Positions 33,689 to 42,261 are shown, counted from the first letter of the stretch. The stretch is 64,000 nt of DNA from Fundicoccus sp052116145 (GCF_052116145.1 NZ_JBQKLQ010000001.1:744001-808000); one strand, 5' to 3'. The notes: a model not told the origin generated them from the sequence alone. A program made the numbers and translations.

Positions 33689-34504
33689 TTATCCTAAAGC
33701 AACATCTAAAATCATCATGACACAAAAACCAACCATTAAAGCCATCGTGGCTTCATCTGTATGATTAGAAGTTTGCGACTGTGGAATTAAATCTTCAACC
33801 ACCACAAATATCATCGCTCCAGCTGCAAAAGCCAGCGCATAAGGCAATATAGCTGTAATCGATAAGACGGCAACTGCTCCAACAACCGCTGCAATTGGTT
33901 CAACTAATGCAGAAGACTGGCCTAACATAAAGGCATATTTATGGCTTTTTCCTTCTGCTCGGATTGGCATTGATAAGGCTGACCCTTCTGGAATGTTCTG
34001 AATACCAATGCCAATCGTTAAAGCCAACGCACTGGCTATTGTCGCTCCATTTAAATCTAAAAATGCCGCTGCATAAGCAACTCCTATCGACAGACCTTCT
34101 GGAATATTATGAATCGTTACGGCTAAATATAGCATGGTCGAACGCGATAAACTGTTTTCTTTTGGATCTGTATCGCCGTGATCACTTGCTGTGTGAATAT
34201 GCGGTACGACAAGGTCTAGTAAGCGTAGGAAAACCCCACCTGCTAAAAAACCAATCGTGACAGCTAACCAAGCCGGTATTCTTGAATCGCTCAACTCTGC
34301 AAAATCCAACGCTGGAGCTAAAAGGGACCAAAAGGAGGCGGCAATCATTACGCCTGCTGCAAAACCTTGCATAACGGCAAGTAAACGCTCATTAACTTCT
34401 TTCGTTAAGAAGACAGCAGCTGAACCAAATACCGTACATAACCAAGTAAATATGCCTCCTAATAATGCTTGAAAAACAGGATGAAGAGTTTCGAAATATT
34501 CCAT
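33689..34504 (-). CDS. ZIP family divalent metal transporter
   Basis: Imports zinc or another divalent cation; 271 aa with eight predicted TM helices. Metal-path motifs HNIPEGLSIG (TM4) and NIPEGSALS (TM5) are intact, and the loop between TM3 and TM4 has the His-rich PHIHTASDHGD. This is the GufA/ZupT-like branch. It follows dinB by 4 nt, so SOS co-transcription is likely although a functional link is not obvious. Zinc specificity is inferred from the family. Confidence 0.92.
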   Translation of the reverse strand: MEYFETLHPVFQALLGGIFTWLCTVFGSAAVFLTKEVNERLLAVMQGFAAGVMIAASFWSLLAPALDFAELSDSRIPAWLAVTIGFLAGGVFLRLLDLVVPHIHTASDHGDTDPKENSLSRSTMLYLAVTIHNIPEGLSIGVAYAAAFLDLNGATIASALALTIGIGIQNIPEGSALSMPIRAEGKSHKYAFMLGQSSALVEPIAAVVGAVAVLSITAILPYALAFAAGAMIFVVVEDLIPQSQTSNHTDEATMALMVGFCVMMILDVALG

Positions 34505-34508
34505 TTAA

Positions 34509-35624
34509 TCACTCCAATTCTAATTGTATTGATGAAAATTCTAAATCTTCAAATTTAGAAACAGAGACACCAAGCAAACGAACTGTGCGGTCCAAATTAC
34601 CATGAGTTTGCCATAAGTGCTTGACCACACGGATACACTCTTCAAATTGATCAGATGGTGTCGATAATTGCATTTGTCTCGTGAACGTTTCAAAATCATC
34701 ATACCTAATTTTAATTGTTATTGTTTGAGCTTTCAAGCCTTTTTCCTGTAGTTTATTCGCAACCTTTTGGGTTAAACGGTCAAATATCGTCAATACATCT
34801 GCATCCGTCTCTAGAAACTTACTAAAGGTTGTCTCTGTTCCGATCGACTTACGTTCGCGATGACTTTTAACTGGGGCATTATGAATTCCCCTGACTTTAA
34901 AAAATAAAGAATAACCCATTTTTCCAAATTGCTTAATCAAGTCATCAAGTTTCCATTTAAATAGATCTTCACCTTTAAAAATTTCATGATGATGAAAAGT
35001 TGGCACTGATTTTCGGCCTACACCGTAAAAATCCTCAATCGGTAATTGCTTTAAAAACTCTACTGCCTCATCTGGTTTAACCAAAGTCATGCCAAAGGGT
35101 TTATGATAATCAGAAGCCACTTTTGCGATAAATTTATTATAAGATACTCCAATTGAGCATGTTAAACCTATATCTTCTAATATTTGTTGTTGAATCATCC
35201 GGGCAATTTTTATGGCACTTTTCAATCCTTTTTTATTTTCTGTTACATCTAAATAAGCTTCATCCAGAGATAAGGGTTCGACTTGGTCAGTATATTGATA
35301 GAAGATTTGTCGAATCTGTGCAGATACTTCGACATAATGTTGCATATTACCATGAATAAACACTGCATGCGGACAACGTTTATAAGCTTCTAAAGAAGAC
35401 ATTGCCGAATGGACGCCATATTGTCTCGCCATGTAGTTACAAGTTGAGACAATTCCACGCCCTTCTGTTAAATTAGGATGCTTTGCAATCACGACTGGTT
35501 TATTCGCCAATTTCGGATTATCGCGCATCTCAATACTAGCATAAAAAGCATCCATATCAACATGTAAAATCTTCCTCGACGTATCAGGCTTTGGCTCTTC
35601 AAACCTTAATATACCGTATTGCAT
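34509..35624 (-). CDS. dinB: DNA polymerase IV (Y-family)
   Basis: Translesion polymerase, 371 aa. Catalytic motifs HVDMDAFYASIEMRD and SLDEAYLDVT carry the metal-binding Asp and Glu residues; then YNKFIAKVASDYHKP and the little-finger domain. The C-terminus is short and lacks an obvious beta-clamp peptide beyond ...SSIQLELE. A LexA box overlaps its promoter, so it is SOS-inducible. First gene of an operon with the ZIP transporter. Confidence 0.95.
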   Translation of the reverse strand: MQYGILRFEEPKPDTSRKILHVDMDAFYASIEMRDNPKLANKPVVIAKHPNLTEGRGIVSTCNYMARQYGVHSAMSSLEAYKRCPHAVFIHGNMQHYVEVSAQIRQIFYQYTDQVEPLSLDEAYLDVTENKKGLKSAIKIARMIQQQILEDIGLTCSIGVSYNKFIAKVASDYHKPFGMTLVKPDEAVEFLKQLPIEDFYGVGRKSVPTFHHHEIFKGEDLFKWKLDDLIKQFGKMGYSLFFKVRGIHNAPVKSHRERKSIGTETTFSKFLETDADVLTIFDRLTQKVANKLQEKGLKAQTITIKIRYDDFETFTRQMQLSTPSDQFEECIRVVKHLWQTHGNLDRTVRLLGVSVSKFEDLEFSSIQLELE

Positions 35625-35642
35625 TGTCTCACCCCCTACTTA

Positions 35643-35662
35643 ATTATACAAACGTTCGTTCG
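35643..35662 (-). promoter_or_regulatory. LexA box and -10 of dinB
   Basis: On the minus strand CGAACGAACGTTTG (35662-35649) matches the Gram-positive LexA operator CGAAC-N4-GTTYG, immediately followed by TATAAT (35648-35643). Repressor binding would block the promoter. Confidence 0.82.
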
Positions 35663-35707
35663 CTTTATCAAGCGGTTGTTGCCGTAATGTTCTTTAATAG
35701 ACTGAGA

Positions 35708-36886
35708 TTATTCTTTGTCTAGTAATTTTGAATAAGTCTGGTCAATTCCAATCGCACCAAGTGGTGCTGTCACAAGAATTGCAAGGACAGCGACTGTTAG
35801 TATTAATTTTCCAGCACCTACATTAGCTGCTAAAGGTAACCCTCCGATTGCTGCTTGTACCGTTGCCTTAGGTAAATAAGCAATCGCACAAAAGATTCTT
35901 TCTTTAATCGTTAACTGTGTTTTCATTAATGACATAAACACGCCAACACTTCGAAAAATCAAAGCCAAGAGGATTAAAAGGATCGCTAATAAGCCTGCAT
36001 TTGCCACATAAACCAAATCAACAGACGCCCCTACTAAAATAAACAGCATTAATTCAGCTGCAATCCAGATTTTCGAAAATCGTTCTGAAAGTCTTTTAGC
36101 TAAAGTGCCATATTGTTGTAAGAGAGTGATACCCAAAACCATAACTGCTAACAAGCCCGACATCGGCAACCAAGCTTGGACTGATCTTTCTAAAGCTACT
36201 AAAGCAAGTGCCAGCGCGAGAATAATTAATATTTTGATAGTGTCTCGTATGTCTACTCTTTTAAACAGTTTGACAAGTATACTGCCTACTAAGAAGCCAA
36301 ATAGACTACCGACCACGATCGCAATCGGAACCGTTAACAATAAACACACAGAAAAATGGCCACTTTGATAAATTTCCATAAAAGTTGAAAACCAGACAAT
36401 TACGTAAATATCATCAACCGAAGCGCCTGCCAAAATTAATTGTGGTACTCCTGCTTTTCTACCGTAACCTTTTTCAAGCAACTTCAGCATTTGTGGCACA
36501 ACCACTGCTGGAGAAACCGCTCCTAACACTGTTCCAAGAATCGCTGCTTCAGTATATGATATATCAAACACTAAAGGTGCAACCACTATCGTCAAGATTA
36601 TTTCAAAAGTCGCCGGAAGAAAACTCATGAAAAAGGCGGGACGCCCTACTTTCTTTAGGTCACCAACATCCAATGCTAAGCCTGCTCGCATCAGAATAAT
36701 GATTAAGGCAATTTGTCTTAAATCAGATGATATCGATAAAATTGTTGGACTGATTAAATTTAAAACGGAAGGTCCTAATAACCCCCCTGTAAACAACATA
36801 CCTATCAGAGGCGGCATATTTACTCGTTCCATCAGACGACTCAGACACAAACCAACTAAAATCATTAAAGCCAAACTATATAACAT
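35708..36886 (-). CDS. CPA-family cation:proton antiporter under fluoride riboswitch control
   Basis: 392 aa membrane protein with about 12 TM helices. Family marks: GMLFTGGLLGPSVL in TM2, MRAGLALD, GAVSPAVVVP and the ion-site ASVDDIYVIVW with an Asp pair near residue 160. It is an antiporter of the NhaP/Kef-like group; there is no C-terminal TrkA domain. The open frame starts 14 codons earlier inside the riboswitch expression platform; ATG 36886 with AAAGGAG 8 nt upstream is the start. The leader carries a fluoride riboswitch, so expression should rise with fluoride; the transported ion is unknown. Confidence 0.87.
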   Translation of the reverse strand: MLYSLALMILVGLCLSRLMERVNMPPLIGMLFTGGLLGPSVLNLISPTILSISSDLRQIALIIILMRAGLALDVGDLKKVGRPAFFMSFLPATFEIILTIVVAPLVFDISYTEAAILGTVLGAVSPAVVVPQMLKLLEKGYGRKAGVPQLILAGASVDDIYVIVWFSTFMEIYQSGHFSVCLLLTVPIAIVVGSLFGFLVGSILVKLFKRVDIRDTIKILIILALALALVALERSVQAWLPMSGLLAVMVLGITLLQQYGTLAKRLSERFSKIWIAAELMLFILVGASVDLVYVANAGLLAILLILLALIFRSVGVFMSLMKTQLTIKERIFCAIAYLPKATVQAAIGGLPLAANVGAGKLILTVAVLAILVTAPLGAIGIDQTYSKLLDKE

Positions 36887-36912
36887 AACGATTCTCCTTT
36901 GTCGCGAGAATG

Positions 36913-36965
36913 AAAAAAAAGCCGACACTCCCGCAATTAAAATTAATTGCAGAAGTCATCAGCTT
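36913..36965 (-). terminator. Riboswitch-controlled terminator
   Basis: Minus-strand hairpin: GCTGA and ACTTCTGCAATTAA pair with TTAATTGCGGGAGT and TCGGC (with G-U pairs), followed by T8. The 5' arm reuses the 3' half of the fluoride aptamer, so aptamer folding and termination exclude each other. Confidence 0.85.
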
Positions 36966-37010
36966 AACAAGCGGTTCGGCTAAACTTAGCCAGGGAGAAC
37001 TTCATTCCCT
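36949..37010 (-). ncRNA. Fluoride riboswitch aptamer (crcB motif)
   Basis: Minus-strand RNA starts GGGAAUGAAGUUCUCCC, then a small hairpin GGCUAA-G-UUUAGCC, then AACCGCUUGUUAAGC, and ends GCUGAUGACUUCUGC. This matches the fluoride aptamer layout: the GNNAUG stem-loop, the conserved AACC pseudoknot segment and the closing CUGAUG-CUYCUNC. The GAAGU and ACUUC segments pair. It is an ON switch by terminator logic: fluoride-bound aptamer should hold the 3' segment away from the terminator. Confidence 0.88.
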
Positions 37011-37022
37011 TTTATTAATCAT

Positions 37023-37051
37023 AGTTTAGCATATTGTTCAGTCGTTAGCAA
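37023..37051 (-). promoter_or_regulatory. Promoter of the riboswitch-antiporter transcript
   Basis: TTGCTA, 17-nt spacer, TAAACT on the minus strand; the start point would fall just before the aptamer. Confidence 0.6.
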
Positions 37052-37058
37052 TCTTCTT

Positions 37059-39890
37059 TTAGTCCTTTGTCAATGGATGTTTCTTATCTGATTCTTTGTT
37101 CCATTTTAACATCAATTGTTTTGAAAAATGTACGACTACCGTTGCAGCTATCGCAACTGAAAGAATAATCCCCCATGCAGTCAGACTCAAGGCTTCTGTA
37201 CCAAATACTTGTTGCAACCAAGGAAGATATACGACCATCACTTGAAGGACAGCTGAAAAGATGATTGCTCCAATTAAATACTTATTTTCCAATAAGCTTT
37301 TATCTAAGCCAAACGATTGCTCGTGTCGCACATTTAAAATGTGCAGTAACTGGGCAAACGCCATAAAGGTAAATGTAGCTGTTTGAGCGTAAGCAAGTGA
37401 TTCTTCTGAAAAATGATGGAACACATTGAAAACTCCAAAGGCAGTCAACCCTAGAATAACGCCATTAATTGTGATTCTGCTGAGGAAAGCCTTATTTACT
37501 AGCCCACTCTTATTATCACGAGGCGGGTGCTTCATGACGTCATCTTCAGCAGGTTCAAAGGCTAAGGTAATTGCTGGACCAATATCGATCAATAGGTTTA
37601 GGAATAAAACGTGGAGTGGACGAATTGGCACGGGGAGTAAAAATAGAATCGTCATTAAAATGGTGATGATTTCAACCATATTGCAGGCAAACAAGAAAGA
37701 TACATACTTCTTGATATTTGCAAAAATGATTCGCCCTTCTCGAACTGCATCTACTATCGAAGAAAATCGATCATCGGTTAGAATCATATCAGAAGCATCT
37801 TTGGCAACTTCTGTTCCTCTAATGCCCATGGCAATTCCAATATCTGCTCCATTTAAAGCAGGCGCATCATTCACTCCGTCACCAGTCATCGCAACGACGT
37901 CACCGTCTCCTCTGAGTGCATCAATGATTTGAAGTTTATTCTCCGGTGAGACACGGGCAAAGACAGCTACTCTTCTAATGCGATCTAAGAAGTCGTCTGC
38001 ATTAACCGCTTCATCGATTTCTTTACCAGTCATTGTTCTTTCTGCATTGTTCAGACCAATTTGCGACGCTATGACCGATGCTGTTTTTGGATGATCTCCT
38101 GTGATCATTTTAACATCGATTCCCGCGGATTGTGTTATTTCAATCGCTTCTTTAACATCTTGTCGCGGTGGATCAATAATACCAAAGAGTCCCATGATTT
38201 TAAAACTATCGATGTTGTCCTCTAGTATCGATTCTAATTCTTTATCACTTTGTGCCTCCACGCCTTCTACTTGTTCAACTGGAACTTCGGCAATGGCAAT
38301 GACGCGCATCCCTTCGCCAGCTAGTTGTTCATTTTTTTCTCTCCAGTAGTCAACGCTTGCCTTAGTTTCGTTTGCTAAGGCAACAAGTACATCGACAGCA
38401 CCTTTAATAATAATTTTTGGTGTCGGTCCATTATATAGTACCGCCATATATTTATTACTTGAATCGAAAGGCATCTCATTCGTTTTCTCCCAATTTTCCT
38501 CTCGTAGCTGCCGACGAGTTAAATCAATTTTTCTGGCTAGGACAACTAACGCTCCATCTGTGGGATCGCCTAACACTTCATATTCACCTTTTGTTTTGTT
38601 AGATGAATCATCCTTCTTTGTTTGATCTGTTGATTGCTCAGCTTTACCGTTTGACTCGCTGTCATCGGTTGATTCACTACCTTGACGCAGCTTAGCATTG
38701 CTACTCATCAGTCCGTTGCGAATCATTTTTAGCAACAGTTCATGTTCATCGGCCTGATTACTATCCTCTACTGACAATTCAAGGACTTCATCAGCCATTT
38801 CAATTTTACCTTGAGGTTCATAACCTTTTCCTGTGATTGTATACTCACGGTCTTCATCCAACACTACTCGAGCCACCATCATTTGATTTTCGGTTAAGGT
38901 CCCCGTTTTATCACTCGCAATCACTGACGTTGAACCTAAGGTTTCAACAGCCGATAAACTTTTAACAAGGGCTTTATACTCGGACATCGTCTTCATGCCA
39001 CGCGACAAAGTAATTGTTTGGACTGCTGGCATCGCTTCTGGTATAGCAGCAACTGCCAATATAATGGCAATATGTAACATTTCAGTCCACTCTTGGCCCG
39101 TCATTAAGCCAATAACTAAAACCGCTGCGGCAGCAAGAAATGCTACGATAATGAGGGCGGTACCTAATTGATCTATTTCTTTATCTAATGGTGTTGTATC
39201 ATCACTATCTCCACTCATTAAGTCAGAAATTTTCCCGACTTCGGTTTCCATTCCCGTTCCAGTTACAATAACTGTGGCTTTGCCTCGCGTGACTGCTGTT
39301 CCAGAAAAGACCATATTTGATCTGTCTCCTAATGGCACATCATCCGCTTCAATGTCTTCGGCGTTTTTATCGACTGCCTCTGATTCACCAGTCAATGCTG
39401 ATTCGATGACCGCAAAATTATTCGCCTCTACTATCCTACCATCCGCTGCAATAGCATCGCCTTCTTCTAATAACATAATATCACCAGGTAACAGCTCTCC
39501 CGATTCAATTTCATCAGTGGTTCCATTTCTCAAAACTTTTGTTTTGGTGTAAATCATTTTTTGTAAAGAATTGACAGATTTTTGAGCACGCAACTCTACT
39601 ACAAAGCCAGTTAATACAGCTAATACAACCGCTAATAAAACTGCCACCGCTTCAATATAATCCCCCATAATAAATGATAATAAAGCAGCTCCGCCTAATA
39701 AATAAACAATAATATTATTTATGTTTTCTAATAGAATAATCCAAGCATTCTTTTGATCATCTTGTTCTAATTCATTCGCTCCATACTTTTCTCGTCTTTT
39801 TTCGACCTCTTCTTGAGTTAACCCTTTGTTGATGGAAGTTTCAAATTCTTTTTCAACTCGATCAACGGATTGATAAAAATATTCTGACAT
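37059..39890 (-). CDS. P-type cation-transporting ATPase (P2 type, calcium/sodium pump-like)
   Basis: 943 aa. Cation_ATPase_N domain about residues 5-75, TM1-2, actuator with TGES, phosphorylation motif SDKTGTLTENQM near residue 330, nucleotide-binding domain with KGAVDVL, hinge MTGDGVNDAPAL and six C-terminal TM helices. The M4 ion-site segment reads AIPEAMPAV instead of PEGLP. An acidic/Ser-rich insert (about residues 403-440, SESTDDSESNGKAEQS...) sits in the N domain. Specificity (Ca2+, Na+ or other) cannot be settled by eye. It precedes the riboswitch-antiporter unit but has its own promoter. Confidence 0.92.
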   Translation of the reverse strand: MSEYFYQSVDRVEKEFETSINKGLTQEEVEKRREKYGANELEQDDQKNAWIILLENINNIIVYLLGGAALLSFIMGDYIEAVAVLLAVVLAVLTGFVVELRAQKSVNSLQKMIYTKTKVLRNGTTDEIESGELLPGDIMLLEEGDAIAADGRIVEANNFAVIESALTGESEAVDKNAEDIEADDVPLGDRSNMVFSGTAVTRGKATVIVTGTGMETEVGKISDLMSGDSDDTTPLDKEIDQLGTALIIVAFLAAAAVLVIGLMTGQEWTEMLHIAIILAVAAIPEAMPAVQTITLSRGMKTMSEYKALVKSLSAVETLGSTSVIASDKTGTLTENQMMVARVVLDEDREYTITGKGYEPQGKIEMADEVLELSVEDSNQADEHELLLKMIRNGLMSSNAKLRQGSESTDDSESNGKAEQSTDQTKKDDSSNKTKGEYEVLGDPTDGALVVLARKIDLTRRQLREENWEKTNEMPFDSSNKYMAVLYNGPTPKIIIKGAVDVLVALANETKASVDYWREKNEQLAGEGMRVIAIAEVPVEQVEGVEAQSDKELESILEDNIDSFKIMGLFGIIDPPRQDVKEAIEITQSAGIDVKMITGDHPKTASVIASQIGLNNAERTMTGKEIDEAVNADDFLDRIRRVAVFARVSPENKLQIIDALRGDGDVVAMTGDGVNDAPALNGADIGIAMGIRGTEVAKDASDMILTDDRFSSIVDAVREGRIIFANIKKYVSFLFACNMVEIITILMTILFLLPVPIRPLHVLFLNLLIDIGPAITLAFEPAEDDVMKHPPRDNKSGLVNKAFLSRITINGVILGLTAFGVFNVFHHFSEESLAYAQTATFTFMAFAQLLHILNVRHEQSFGLDKSLLENKYLIGAIIFSAVLQVMVVYLPWLQQVFGTEALSLTAWGIILSVAIAATVVVHFSKQLMLKWNKESDKKHPLTKD

Positions 39891-39948
39891 AATATATCCC
39901 CTTCCTTCAATTACATTCTGTCTTTACGAACAAAACTACTATTTAATT

Positions 39949-39977
39949 TCTATATAAATAATATAACACACACTCAA
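39949..39977 (-). promoter_or_regulatory. Promoter of the P-type ATPase
   Basis: TTGAGT, 17-nt spacer, TATAGA on the minus strand, about 60 nt before the start. Confidence 0.6.
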
Positions 39978-40003
39978 TTTCAGCTATATTATTTAGCTCA
40001 TGC

Positions 40004-40126
40004 ATGCCTAATTTTAATAAAAATATTCCCGAACTTATTATTAGCTATCTGTTGATTATTGCCTTAATCACCTCTGAGACGCAATTGAAAGTCATTCGAA
40101 TTTTGATTAAGCTAGTAAAAAATTGA
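40004..40126 (+). CDS. Possible small hydrophobic ORF (40 aa)
   Basis: 40 codons with a hydrophobic stretch ELIISYLLIIALI and a basic tail (RILIKLVKN). No ribosome site and no promoter are visible, so translation is doubtful. It might be a gene remnant or a small membrane peptide. It occupies the 39891-40518 gap (628 nt), which otherwise holds the ATPase promoter and the repeats below. Confidence 0.2.
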   Translation: MPNFNKNIPELIISYLLIIALITSETQLKVIRILIKLVKN

Positions 40127-40222
40127 TGAATATATAATTGTTACTTTTAAGTAGGATTATCAAGTTTAACTTGTATCGTAATTTGAATTAAGAATAGCAA
40201 AACAACACGTAGTATCTAGAAT

Positions 40223-40275
40223 CACGATGTGAGACACTCTGCAGAATCCGTCGCTCATGACGCCACGATGTGAGA
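40223..40275. repeat. Direct repeat copy A (53 nt)
   Basis: Begins and ends with CACGATGTGAGA, the two motif copies 41 nt apart. The same 53-nt unit recurs at 40376-40428 with about five mismatches. Confidence 0.88.
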
Positions 40276-40353
40276 TGGCCGATTCAGGGCTTTTCTGACG
40301 AAAATACAGACAAACGACTAGTATTTGCAGGCAAAACAGTGTTTATTTACGTT

Positions 40354-40385
40354 TCCACATCGTGGTGATTAGAGCCACGATGTGA
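40354..40385. repeat. Inverted repeat built from the same motif
   Basis: CACATCGTGG / CCACGATGTG, 10-bp perfect arms around a 10-nt loop; the right arm is the start of copy B. Confidence 0.8.
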
Positions 40386-40428
40386 AACACTCTGTAGAAT
40401 CCGTCGCTCTTAACGTCACGATGTGAGA
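40376..40428. repeat. Direct repeat copy B (53 nt)
   Basis: Second copy of the 53-nt unit, also with CACGATGTGA at each end 41 nt apart; 153 nt downstream of copy A. Confidence 0.88.
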
Positions 40429-40476
40429 CGGGAATATTGATGAGTTTTTTTAAGTGTGTTGGCGAATTCTCCATAA

Positions 40477-40515
40477 ATAAAAGACGTCAGCAGCTTTCCT
40501 ACCGACGTCTTTTAT
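40477..40515 (-). terminator. Terminator of the YeiH-family gene
   Basis: AAAAGACGTC / GACGTCTTTT stem with a 15-nt loop, directly after the stop; T-run on the minus strand. Confidence 0.85.
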
Positions 40516-40518
40516 CGC

Positions 40519-41526
40519 TTAATACATTACCATAATTAGCCCCACACTGATTGTCACAACAGCTAACCAGCAAGCTGCCCCTAGAATGACAGGTTTGATG
40601 CCTGCCTTTTGAATCTGCTTAATATGGACACCGAGCCCAATCGTAATCAAAGCGATTGTCATAAAAATTTTACTGATTTGACTAATAACACTTGTTAATG
40701 TTGCAGGTAACGACACTAAACTTGCTACGATGACTGCCGCTACAAAAAACACCACAAACATTGGAATCGTACTTTGAATTTGCTTCCAATCAATCCTTAA
40801 CTTACTTGTGCCATTTTCCTTTGCTTCTTTAGCCGTTTGTAAATATTTGTAGTGAATCATCCCGACAGTCACCGGTACAATAAATAATGTACGTACCAGT
40901 TTGACAACCGTCGCAATATTCCCTGCTTCTAGGTGCCAATCAAAGGCAGTCGCTACTACGGACGCTGTGTCATTGACAGCGACTCCAGCTAAAATGCCGT
41001 ATAGTTGGTTACTAAAGCTGAACATGACACCCAAGGTCGGTAAAAGGAATAAAGCGAGCATTGAAAAGATGAACATTGTGGTAATCGATACCGCAATATC
41101 ATCATCTTCTACTTCAATAATTGGGGCGGCTGCTATGATGGCAGATCCTCCACAAATCGAGGTCCCAATTCCAATCAGCAAGGCGAGTTTATTATCGACT
41201 TTTAGCCCCTTATTGACTAAGACGCTGGTTAGAATTGACACGATAATCACCGCTGCAATAATGACTAAAATATTGAGGCCGACTTCGTTTAAGATCCTTA
41301 GAGATAAGGTAAAACCTAATAAGACAATTCCCGTCTTCAATAAATAGGACGAGACGAACTTTGTCACCGCCTTATCTAATAGATCAAATAGCGGTGTATG
41401 TCGGATAATGGCACCTATTAAAATAGCTGAAATAGAGCTCCCGAGTAATGGAATTTGTTTTCCAATAAACAGGGCTAGCCATGTTACAATTGCTAGAGAA
41501 ATAATTGTCAGTATTCTATTTTTCAT
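40519..41526 (-). CDS. YeiH/UPF0324 family putative sulfate exporter
   Basis: 335 aa with about ten TM helices. Family marks: SAILIGAIIRH near residue 35, GIVLLGFTLSL, the conserved GTSICGGSAIIAAAPII near residue 125 and GVAVNDTASVVATA near 185. Relatives are annotated as sulfate or anion exporters, sometimes linked to cysteine or taurine degradation; function here is inferred. AGGAAGGAA precedes the ATG. It stands alone between a terminator and a 384-nt gap with a 12-bp palindrome. Confidence 0.9.
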   Translation of the reverse strand: MKNRILTIISLAIVTWLALFIGKQIPLLGSSISAILIGAIIRHTPLFDLLDKAVTKFVSSYLLKTGIVLLGFTLSLRILNEVGLNILVIIAAVIIVSILTSVLVNKGLKVDNKLALLIGIGTSICGGSAIIAAAPIIEVEDDDIAVSITTMFIFSMLALFLLPTLGVMFSFSNQLYGILAGVAVNDTASVVATAFDWHLEAGNIATVVKLVRTLFIVPVTVGMIHYKYLQTAKEAKENGTSKLRIDWKQIQSTIPMFVVFFVAAVIVASLVSLPATLTSVISQISKIFMTIALITIGLGVHIKQIQKAGIKPVILGAACWLAVVTISVGLIMVMY

Positions 41527-41600
41527 AATAATTCCTTCCTAAGTCAAGACTAAATTAATAATCAATGACAGACCACACGATATATTCGCTAAAAAGCGTG

Positions 41601-41612
41601 TTAGCCGGCTAA
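41601..41612. repeat. Perfect 12-bp palindrome upstream of the YeiH gene
   Basis: TTAGCCGGCTAA without a loop, followed on the plus strand by T7. It may be an operator for the YeiH gene. Confidence 0.4.
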
Positions 41613-41878
41613 TTTTTTTCTAATTAATCAAAAACAATATGCTTTTGTTTTAGTTTATATTTCTTTAATTATAATGGATATCTTCTGATTATACGTTTGC
41701 TTAGTGAATATTTCAATATAATGATGGCAACTAAAGAAGATTCTGCAGAAAGCTTTAGCATGCGACTCGCGTTTTATATTTCGCTTTTGATTGGTCGCTT
41801 TTAACTTTCTCATTCGCCATGTTATCGAATATAACTATTAGAAAACTTTTCCCCACAAAAAGCACTGGTTTGACCATT

Positions 41879-41903
41879 AAAAAAAGCGCCCATAAGGACG
41901 CTA
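41879..41903 (-). terminator. Terminator of tgt-yajC
   Basis: AGCGTCC / GGGCGCT stem (minus strand) with TTAT loop and T7. Confidence 0.85.
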
Positions 41904-41910
41904 TCGATTT

Positions 41911-42261
41911 TTAGTTTGTGCCTTCTTCGGCAAATTCGTCTGAGTCAGTATACTCAGCATCTGCTTGTAGGTCTTCAACTGTTGTTTCGTTTGTTGGTGT
42001 GCTCGCTTTTACTGTTGCGATTGCACTTAGTTCAAATGTTAAATAAATGCCTTCACAATCTAAAACGACAGTACGGTTTGCTTGATTGACTTCATCAATG
42101 ATACCGTGTAATCCACCGATTGTTACTACTCCGTCGCCGTGTTTCATCGCGTCGATCATTTGACGTTTTTTATCCGCTTGCTTCTTCTGTGGACGAATCA
42201 TTAAAAAGTACATCACCGCAAAAAGTACGACCATGGGTAATAAACTTACTAAAAGTTCCAT
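41911..42261 (-). CDS. yajC: Preprotein translocase subunit YajC
   Basis: 116 aa accessory protein of the Sec machinery. One N-terminal TM helix (VVLFAVMYFLMI) followed by the signature RPQKKQADKKRQMIDAMKHGDGVVTIGGLHGII. The C-terminal 25 residues are acidic. A TTG six codons upstream opens the frame, but AGGTGA precedes ATG 42261. It follows tgt, an arrangement common in bacteria. Confidence 0.95.
   Translation of the reverse strand: MELLVSLLPMVVLFAVMYFLMIRPQKKQADKKRQMIDAMKHGDGVVTIGGLHGIIDEVNQANRTVVLDCEGIYLTFELSAIATVKASTPTNETTVEDLQADAEYTDSDEFAEEGTN

Larger units (their letters stand above)
41527..41910. other. Intergenic region upstream of the YeiH gene
   Basis: 384 nt. It holds a 12-bp palindrome (41601-41612), the yajC terminator (41879-41903) and a 28-codon plus-strand ORF from 41719 (ends LAFYISLLIGRF) that directly abuts a TATAAT and has no ribosome site. 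That ORF may be a remnant of a lost gene; I do not call it. Confidence 0.4.

Noticed and set aside
37426..39552. Several plus-strand open frames opposite the P-type ATPase
   Set aside because: Low-complexity Ser/Ile-rich products mirroring the ATPase codons; no family motifs or start signals.
40223..40428. CRISPR array
   Set aside because: Only two 53-nt units with diverged copies, an inverted copy and no regular spacers or cas genes.
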